From Agromyces sp. CF514 (lineage in GTDB: Bacteria; Actinomycetota; Actinomycetes; Actinomycetales; Microbacteriaceae): DNA of 64,000 nt. Each line of letters starts with the position of its first letter. The first letter of the stretch is position 1. This document shows, in pieces, positions 59,287 to 64,000 of this stretch. The stretch covers positions 1,240,001 through 1,304,000 of the forward strand of contig NZ_FOZD01000001.1 in the NCBI RefSeq assembly GCF_900113185.1, in the 5' to 3' direction. The position numbers were made by a program, and so were the translations under genes. A model generated the notes under the pieces. That model worked only from the letters and a program-made list of their open reading frames with translations, was not told where the DNA came from and ran no database searches.

Positions 59287-61905
59287 GTGCCCGAAGACTT
59301 CAACCCCGAAGCCGGTGCGAGCTCGTTCGACGAGTTTCTGAGCCGGTACCTCGCGGGTGAGCAGGCTCGCCAGGCTCGGTCGATCGACCTCAGCCGGTTC
59401 CTGACCGCCCGCACGCAAGGCATCCTGCAGCGCGCCGGACGCTTCGCGCTCGAGCGCGGCCAGACCGAGCTCGACGCCCTGCACATCCTGCGCGTCATCG
59501 TGGAGGACGACAGCGTCAAGCAGGCGATCGCCCGCATCGGCGTCGCGCCCGAGCGGCTCATCACCGCGACCGAGGCGCGCCTGCCCGCGGCATCCGACGT
59601 CGCCGACATCAACGCCGCCACGATCACCCCGAGCGCGAGCCGTGCGCTGTTCCACAGCTACCAGGTGGCGCGCTCGGCCGGCTCGACCTACATCGACCCC
59701 GAGCACCTCTTCTTCGCGCTCGTGCTCGGGCAGGATGCTCCTGCCGGACAGGTGCTCGCGCGCGCCGGCGTCACCGCCGAGGCGCTGACGCAGCAGATCC
59801 GCGAGGAGTACGCGACTGAGGGCGATGACGACGAGGGATCTCGATACGGCGCTGGCGCGCCTACTCGATCGCCGGATGGCGAGTCCGACACCCCCATGCT
59901 CGACAAGTTCGGCACCGACCTGACCGAGCTGGCCGAGAACGGCGAGCTCGACCCCGTGATCGGGCGCGTCGACGAGATCGAGCAGACCATCGAGATCCTC
60001 AGCCGCCGCACCAAGAACAACCCGGTGCTCGTCGGCGAGGCCGGCGTCGGCAAGACGGCGATCGTCGAGGGCCTCGCCCGCGCGATCGTCGAGGAGCAGG
60101 TGCCCGAGGCGCTGCTCGGCAAGCGCGTGATCTCGCTCGACCTGCCCGGCATGCTCGCCGGCACCCGCTACCGCGGCGACTTCGAGGAGCGCCTCACCAA
60201 GACGATGGACGAGATCACCGCCAACAAGGGCGAGCTCATCATCTTCATCGACGAGATCCACACGGTCGTCGGCGCGGGCGGCTCGGGCGATGGCGGCACC
60301 GACGCGGGCAACATCCTGAAGCCGCGACTCGCGCGTGGCGACCTGCACCTCGTGGGCGCCACCACGCTGAAGGAGTACCGCGTCATCGAGAAGGACCCCG
60401 CCCTCGAGCGCCGGTTCCAGCCGGTGCGCGTCGGCGAGCCCTCCATCGAAGACGCCGTGCTGATCCTGCACGGACTGAAGCCCGCCTACGAGCAGCACCA
60501 CGGCGTCGAGTACACGGATGCCGCGCTTCGCGCCTCCGTCGAGCTCAGCGCGCGGTACCTCAGCGACCGCGTGCTGCCCGACAAGGCGATCGACCTCATC
60601 GACCAGGCCGGCGCGCGACTGCGCCTTCGGCTCGGCGTGAAGACGGATGTCTCCGCGCTCATCGCGCGACTCGGCGAGCTCGAGGCCGACAAGAACGCCG
60701 CCGTCGGCGCCGAGCACTACGAGGAGGCCTCGCGCATCCGCGACGAGATCGCCAAGGTGCAGGCCAAGCTCGACGAGGTGACCGAGACCGGGCGCGCCGT
60801 GACATCCGCGGATCCGAACGCGACCGTCATCGACGAGGCCGAGATCGCCGCGGTGATCTCGCGGGCCACCGGCATTCCGGTGAACCGCCTCACCGAGACC
60901 GAGCGCGAGCGCCTGGGCGACCTCGAGGGCGAGCTGCACGCGCGCGTCATCGGCCAGGACGACGCGGTCACCGCGGTCGCGAAGGCCGTGCGCCGCAGTC
61001 GCACGGGCATGGGCGACGCGCGTCGCCCGGTGGGTTCGTTCCTGTTCCTCGGGCCGACGGGTGTCGGCAAGACCGAGCTGGCGAAGGCGCTCGCGTCGAG
61101 CCTGTTCGACGACGAGACATCCGTCATCCGCTTCGACATGAGCGAGTTCGGCGAGCGGCACACGGTGTCGCGCCTCGTCGGCGCCCCTCCCGGATACGTC
61201 GGCTACGACGAGGCCGGGCAGCTCACCGAGCGCGTGCGGCGCAACCCGTACTCGATCGTGCTGTTCGACGAGATCGAGAAGGCGCACCCCGACGTGTTCA
61301 ACCTGCTGCTGCAGGTCCTCGACGACGGACGCCTCACCGACGGCCAGGGCCGCACGGTCGACTTCCGCAACACGGTGATCGTGATGACCTCGAACCTCGG
61401 TTCGGAGTTCCTCGCGTCGCGCTCGGGTGCGCTCGGGTTCGTCGCGTCGACGGATGCCGCGGCCAACGGCTTCTCGTCGATGAACGACGTGCGTCAGCGC
61501 GTCATGGGCAAGGTGCGCGAGGCCATGCGGCCCGAGTTCCTGAACCGCATCGACGAGATCGTGCTGTTCCAGAAGCTCGACCAGCCGCAGCTGGCGCAGA
61601 TCGTGCGCCTCATGCTGGGTGCCACGTCGGCTCGCCTCGCGGCGCGCGAGATCACCTTCGAGGTGACGGATGCCGCGGTGGCGCTCCTCGCGGAGCGCGG
61701 CTACGAGCCCGAGTACGGTGCCCGCCCGCTGCGCCGCGTGATCCAGCGCGAGATCGACGACCGCATCAGCGACCTGCTCGTGAGCGGTGCGCTGGGCGAC
61801 GGCGAGGGCGTGCGAGCGGATGCCGCAGACGACTCGTTCGTGGTCGTGCCGGTTCCCCGGGCGACCGTGACCGGCGGTTCGATCGAGGTGCCGCTGGCGG
61901 CCTAA
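59287..61905 (+). CDS. ClpC-type AAA+ unfoldase (ATP-dependent Clp protease ATP-binding subunit)
   Basis: An 872-residue Clp/Hsp100 ATPase. Two Clp N-repeats fill residues about 35-170. AAA+ module 1 has Walker A GEAGVGKT (250-257). A short UVR-like middle region follows ([20 protein letters not shown]). Module 2 has Walker A GPTGVGKT (589-596), and the ClpP-docking loop LGF is at 716-718. A ClpB disaggregase would have a long coiled coil and no docking loop, so this is ClpC-type and should feed ClpP. GTG 59287 has AGGAGG ahead. A HAIR operator indicates HspR control, which in Streptomyces governs clpB and dnaK. Confidence 0.93.
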   Translation: MPEDFNPEAGASSFDEFLSRYLAGEQARQARSIDLSRFLTARTQGILQRAGRFALERGQTELDALHILRVIVEDDSVKQAIARIGVAPERLITATEARLPAASDVADINAATITPSASRALFHSYQVARSAGSTYIDPEHLFFALVLGQDAPAGQVLARAGVTAEALTQQIREEYATEGDDDEGSRYGAGAPTRSPDGESDTPMLDKFGTDLTELAENGELDPVIGRVDEIEQTIEILSRRTKNNPVLVGEAGVGKTAIVEGLARAIVEEQVPEALLGKRVISLDLPGMLAGTRYRGDFEERLTKTMDEITANKGELIIFIDEIHTVVGAGGSGDGGTDAGNILKPRLARGDLHLVGATTLKEYRVIEKDPALERRFQPVRVGEPSIEDAVLILHGLKPAYEQHHGVEYTDAALRASVELSARYLSDRVLPDKAIDLIDQAGARLRLRLGVKTDVSALIARLGELEADKNAAVGAEHYEEASRIRDEIAKVQAKLDEVTETGRAVTSADPNATVIDEAEIAAVISRATGIPVNRLTETERERLGDLEGELHARVIGQDDAVTAVAKAVRRSRTGMGDARRPVGSFLFLGPTGVGKTELAKALASSLFDDETSVIRFDMSEFGERHTVSRLVGAPPGYVGYDEAGQLTERVRRNPYSIVLFDEIEKAHPDVFNLLLQVLDDGRLTDGQGRTVDFRNTVIVMTSNLGSEFLASRSGALGFVASTDAAANGFSSMNDVRQRVMGKVREAMRPEFLNRIDEIVLFQKLDQPQLAQIVRLMLGATSARLAAREITFEVTDAAVALLAERGYEPEYGARPLRRVIQREIDDRISDLLVSGALGDGEGVRADAADDSFVVVPVPRATVTGGSIEVPLAA

Positions 61906-61936
61906 CCACCGTCTGCCGCGCGGCCTGCACGACAAC

Positions 61937-62001
61937 GGAATCCCGTTCGTGCGCTGGAATCCCCTTCCCCCCAGGGGATTCCGGCGCACGGGCGGGATTC
62001 C
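61937..62001. terminator. 29-bp stem-loop downstream of the Clp ATPase gene
   Basis: Left arm 61937-61965 begins GGAATCCCG and ends GGAATCCCCT; right arm 61973-62001 is its complement; the loop is TCCCCCC. All 29 positions pair in the + strand RNA. The three positions that are not Watson-Crick are U-G wobbles. No T-tract follows, so it would be an atypical factor-independent terminator or an mRNA 3'-end stabiliser. Confidence 0.75.
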
Positions 62002-62054
62002 TGCGTCTGCGGTCTGCGCCGACGAGCCGCCGCGCAGGCGATAGCCTGACCGTC

Positions 62055-62147
62055 ATGCCCGGCCCGATCGATCTCGTCACCGACCATCGGGTCGACGGCC
62101 CCCGTCCCCGTCTCGTCGGTTCGCCGGGCGTGGGGGAGCGACGGTGA
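62055..62147 (+). CDS. Possible 30-residue leader ORF coupled to the next gene
   Basis: ATG 62055 to TGA 62147 encodes a basic 30-residue peptide (MPGPIDLVTDHRVDGPRPRL...). A TAGCCT box ends seven bases before the ATG, the spacing seen before other leaderless genes here. The stop overlaps the GTG of the next gene (GTGA), so translation of the small ORF could feed the membrane-protein gene. It may instead be only a coupling leader. Confidence 0.4.
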   Translation: MPGPIDLVTDHRVDGPRPRLVGSPGVGERR

Positions 62148-63565
62148 CGGGGCCCGACGGGCGGCAGGCCAAATCGGGGCGAGCGGCCCGAACCGCGCGA
62201 CGGCGTGCCGCGCGCATCCGCACCGAGAACGAGCTGCGCGACCTCGTGTTCGTCGAGGTGCCCGACACGACCGCTTCGGCGATCGCCCGTACCGCGGCCG
62301 ACCTGTCGATCGCGTTCGCCGTCGGCGCCGGGGCGGCCTGGGCGTTGCTGCTCATCGCCGCGATCGTCGGCGACGAAGCCCTGGGGAGCCTCTCGCGCGA
62401 GCGCGAGCTCGAGCTCGACGCGTTCCTCCGGGCGACGATCCCGCCGTTGTTCGTGCTCGCGGCGGTGATCTCGCTTGCGATCTCCCTCCTCGCCGCCGCC
62501 GATGCAGCAGCGGCGTTGCGCCTCCTCGAACGCCATACGGCTGCGAAGCCGAACGAACTGCCGTCGGCGGCGCACCGCGCCCGACTCGCGACGCCGCCGG
62601 CCCGATTCGTACGCCGTTCCGTGCTCGCGGTCGCGGTGATCGCGATGGCGGTCGGCGGGTTCCTCCTCTGCTTCGCGCTCCTCGACGAGGAAGGGCGCAT
62701 CCCCGAGGTCTGGACCGTCGTCGCCGTGAGCGTGGTCGTCGTACTCGCCTGGCTCGTCGCGCGGCCCTCCCTGCAGCGCCTCGAGGAACGGCAAGGGGGC
62801 CGTTCCTTCGCGCTCGAGCTCACCTGGAAACGATCGTTGGGGGCAGCGGACCTCGCCGAGTGGCGGCGTCGCGAGGCATCCGATGCCGTCGAACCGCCTG
62901 CCGGGCTGCTCCCGTCGGCGAAGAACCGGAGCGCGCGCCCGCTCCTCATCGCGGTGTGCGCGCTCGGCGTCGCCCTCGTGCTCTGGTTCGTCTCGGTCTG
63001 GCTCAGGCAGCCGTGCAAGCGCTGCGACGAACGGTATTTCGACGAGCCGGTCGAGCGCTTCATCGACGGGCTGAGCCTCTGGGGCGGCATCGCGATCGCG
63101 CTCATCGTGGCGCTCATCGCCGTGCTCGCGGTCGTGCTGCTCGTGCAGACGCGGCGTGCCGAGCGGGCGGCGGTGCGGTGGGTGGCCGACGGCACGCCGC
63201 GGCGCGTGCCGGACGAGGTGGCCGAGCAACTTCTGCTCGGACAGCGGGCGGGGCTCTGGGCGTCGCGCGTGGTCATGGCCGCGCTCGTTCCGCCCGCCGT
63301 GTTCCTGGTTGCCGCAGCCCTGGTGGACCCCGAGCTGGGCATCCCGGGCGTCGCGACTTCGATTGCGCTCGCCATCCTCGTCGCCGCGACGGCAGTGGCG
63401 ACGGCGGTCGGCGCCGCCGACCTCACGCGCGCGGCGCGCGAACGGAACGCGCTGCGCGCCGCGCTCTCGCCGGGCGACCCCGACCTCGCCTCGATCGCCG
63501 CCCACGCCGCCGAGGCGCGGCTCCAACGCGCGAAGCTCGACCGACGCGCGCAGCGGGGGCGCTGA
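62144..63565 (+). CDS. Multi-span membrane protein, function unknown
   Basis: A 473-residue protein with a very basic cytosolic start (about 30 residues). About eight hydrophobic segments arranged in pairs follow, separated by charged cytosolic loops (LLERHTAAKPNELPSAAHRA; QTRRAERAAVRWVADGTPRR), and a basic helical C-terminus ends it. One extracytoplasmic loop has CKRC, a possible metal or disulfide site. No family was recognised. The start is GTG 62144, overlapping a small upstream ORF. Confidence 0.72.
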   Translation: MTGPDGRQAKSGRAARTARRRAARIRTENELRDLVFVEVPDTTASAIARTAADLSIAFAVGAGAAWALLLIAAIVGDEALGSLSRERELELDAFLRATIPPLFVLAAVISLAISLLAAADAAAALRLLERHTAAKPNELPSAAHRARLATPPARFVRRSVLAVAVIAMAVGGFLLCFALLDEEGRIPEVWTVVAVSVVVVLAWLVARPSLQRLEERQGGRSFALELTWKRSLGAADLAEWRRREASDAVEPPAGLLPSAKNRSARPLLIAVCALGVALVLWFVSVWLRQPCKRCDERYFDEPVERFIDGLSLWGGIAIALIVALIAVLAVVLLVQTRRAERAAVRWVADGTPRRVPDEVAEQLLLGQRAGLWASRVVMAALVPPAVFLVAAALVDPELGIPGVATSIALAILVAATAVATAVGAADLTRAARERNALRAALSPGDPDLASIAAHAAEARLQRAKLDRRAQRGR

Positions 63566-63574
63566 GGATTCGCG

Positions 63575-63602
63575 GTGCCGGAGTGCCGGAGTGCCGGAGT
63601 GC
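63575..63602. repeat. Short tandem repeat, unit GTGCCGGA
   Basis: Three perfect 8-bp copies at 63575-63598 and a partial fourth, between the membrane-protein stop and the next gene's TACGTT box. Confidence 0.8.
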
Positions 63603-63636
63603 GCCCGATGACGGTGGGTGTCCCTACGTTCGCTCC

Positions 63637-64000
63637 ATGACCGAAGTCGAGTTCTACGCCCTCATCGATGCTGCACGAGATGGCACCGCGCCCGAGTCGC
63701 CCAGCGCCGATCCCGACTCGCTCTTCGAACTGCTGAGCGAACGTACCGACGGTGAGGTCGAGGCGTTCGCCCGGGAGTTCCGGCGGCAGTTGGTGCGGCT
63801 CAACCGGTGGTCGGTGTGGGACGCCGGGTACGCCGCCTCTGGCGGACTGAGCGATGACGGGTTCCATTACTTCCGGTCGTGGCTGATCGGCAAGGGCGCC
63901 GCGGTCGTCGAACTCGCACTGGCCGACCCCGATCGCCTCGTGCCGTACCTCGACACCGATGAGCTCGAGAACGAACTCATCGAGTACGTGCCGCTCGACG
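63637..64000 (+). CDS. DUF4240 domain protein, 5' part
   Basis: The first 121 residues of a protein that runs off the window. The opening MTEVEFYALIDAARDG and the core WSVWDAGYAASGGLSDDGFH then YFRSWLIGKG are the DUF4240 pattern, whose function is unknown. A TACGTT box ends six bases before ATG 63637, so the transcript is probably leaderless. The 8-bp repeats just upstream are not part of the gene. Confidence 0.85.
   Translation, partial: MTEVEFYALIDAARDGTAPESPSADPDSLFELLSERTDGEVEAFAREFRRQLVRLNRWSVWDAGYAASGGLSDDGFHYFRSWLIGKGAAVVELALADPDRLVPYLDTDELENELIEYVPLD

Noticed and set aside
59167-61989. A 940-codon open frame on the minus strand opposite the Clp ATPase gene
   Set aside because: It is an antisense artefact of GC-rich codon use: the sequence is Arg/Ala/Val/Glu-rich without domains, and the + strand gene has every expected Clp motif.
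61766-63867. Two minus-strand frames of about 590 codons over the membrane-protein gene
   Set aside because: Low-complexity Arg/Ser/Ala or Arg/Gly reading; hydrophobic segments and start context favour the + strand gene.

Overview
The window is about 64 kb of high-GC DNA (a 60-base line counted inside the Clp ATPase gene is 73% G+C) from an actinobacterium. Dense overlapping genes, frequent GTG starts, many ECF sigma factors, an HspR-type operator and the recurring string GGATGCC/GGCATCC point to the Microbacteriaceae, for example Agromyces or a relative. That placement is inference from style and protein likeness. No rRNA, tRNA, CRISPR array, transposase, integrase or replication origin was seen, and no gene-free stretch exceeds 300 bases.

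Layout. 1-5.1 kb: the end of a P-type ATPase, a small membrane protein and a large membrane protein with a lipase-like domain. 5.2-7.7 kb: a carboxymuconolactone decarboxylase-like gene coupled to an ECF41 sigma factor, then an alpha/beta hydrolase. 7.7-10.4 kb: a palindrome-controlled DHFR-like/ArsR/SRPBCC operon and a second DHFR-like gene. 10.5-16.4 kb: mostly single housekeeping or hypothetical genes (winged-helix protein, DUF1697, TerC, dienelactone hydrolase, VOC). 16.4-20.2 kb: a second ECF41 factor divergent from a nitroreductase-like gene that has a textbook ECF41 promoter, an ECF42 factor coupled to its DGPF partner, and a third DHFR-like gene. 20.4-25.3 kb: small kinase, aldo/keto reductase divergent from MerR, LtrA, lipoprotein, metallopeptidase. 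25.3-38.5 kb: three class-C beta-lactamase-like lipoproteins around a PucR / diaminopimelate-decarboxylase-like / amino-acid ABC importer locus, an EamA-LysR pair and a tautomerase-TetR pair. 38.5-48.2 kb: XRE-cupin and flavoprotein pair, GNAT, PadR operon, thioesterase, chloramphenicol acetyltransferase-like gene, an HTH/nucleotidyltransferase toxin-antitoxin-like pair and a truncated oxidoreductase.

48.4-56.9 kb is a fructan-utilisation operon: two GH32 glycosidases, a sugar-binding lipoprotein, two permeases, a LacI regulator and a PfkB-type fructokinase, behind a promoter overlapped by inverted repeats. It has no ATPase gene, so the importer presumably borrows a shared ATPase. 57.0-59.2 kb is a lower-GC island (55% in a counted line) with a HEPN protein and a P-loop ATPase. 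This is the best candidate for an undescribed two-gene system. 59.3-62 kb: a ClpC-type unfoldase behind a near-perfect HspR (HAIR) operator and followed by a 29-bp hairpin. 62-64 kb: a small coupled ORF, a multi-span membrane protein and the start of a DUF4240 gene.

A general feature is a TAnnnT box six or seven bases before the start codon of at least twelve genes, the signature expected of leaderless transcripts.
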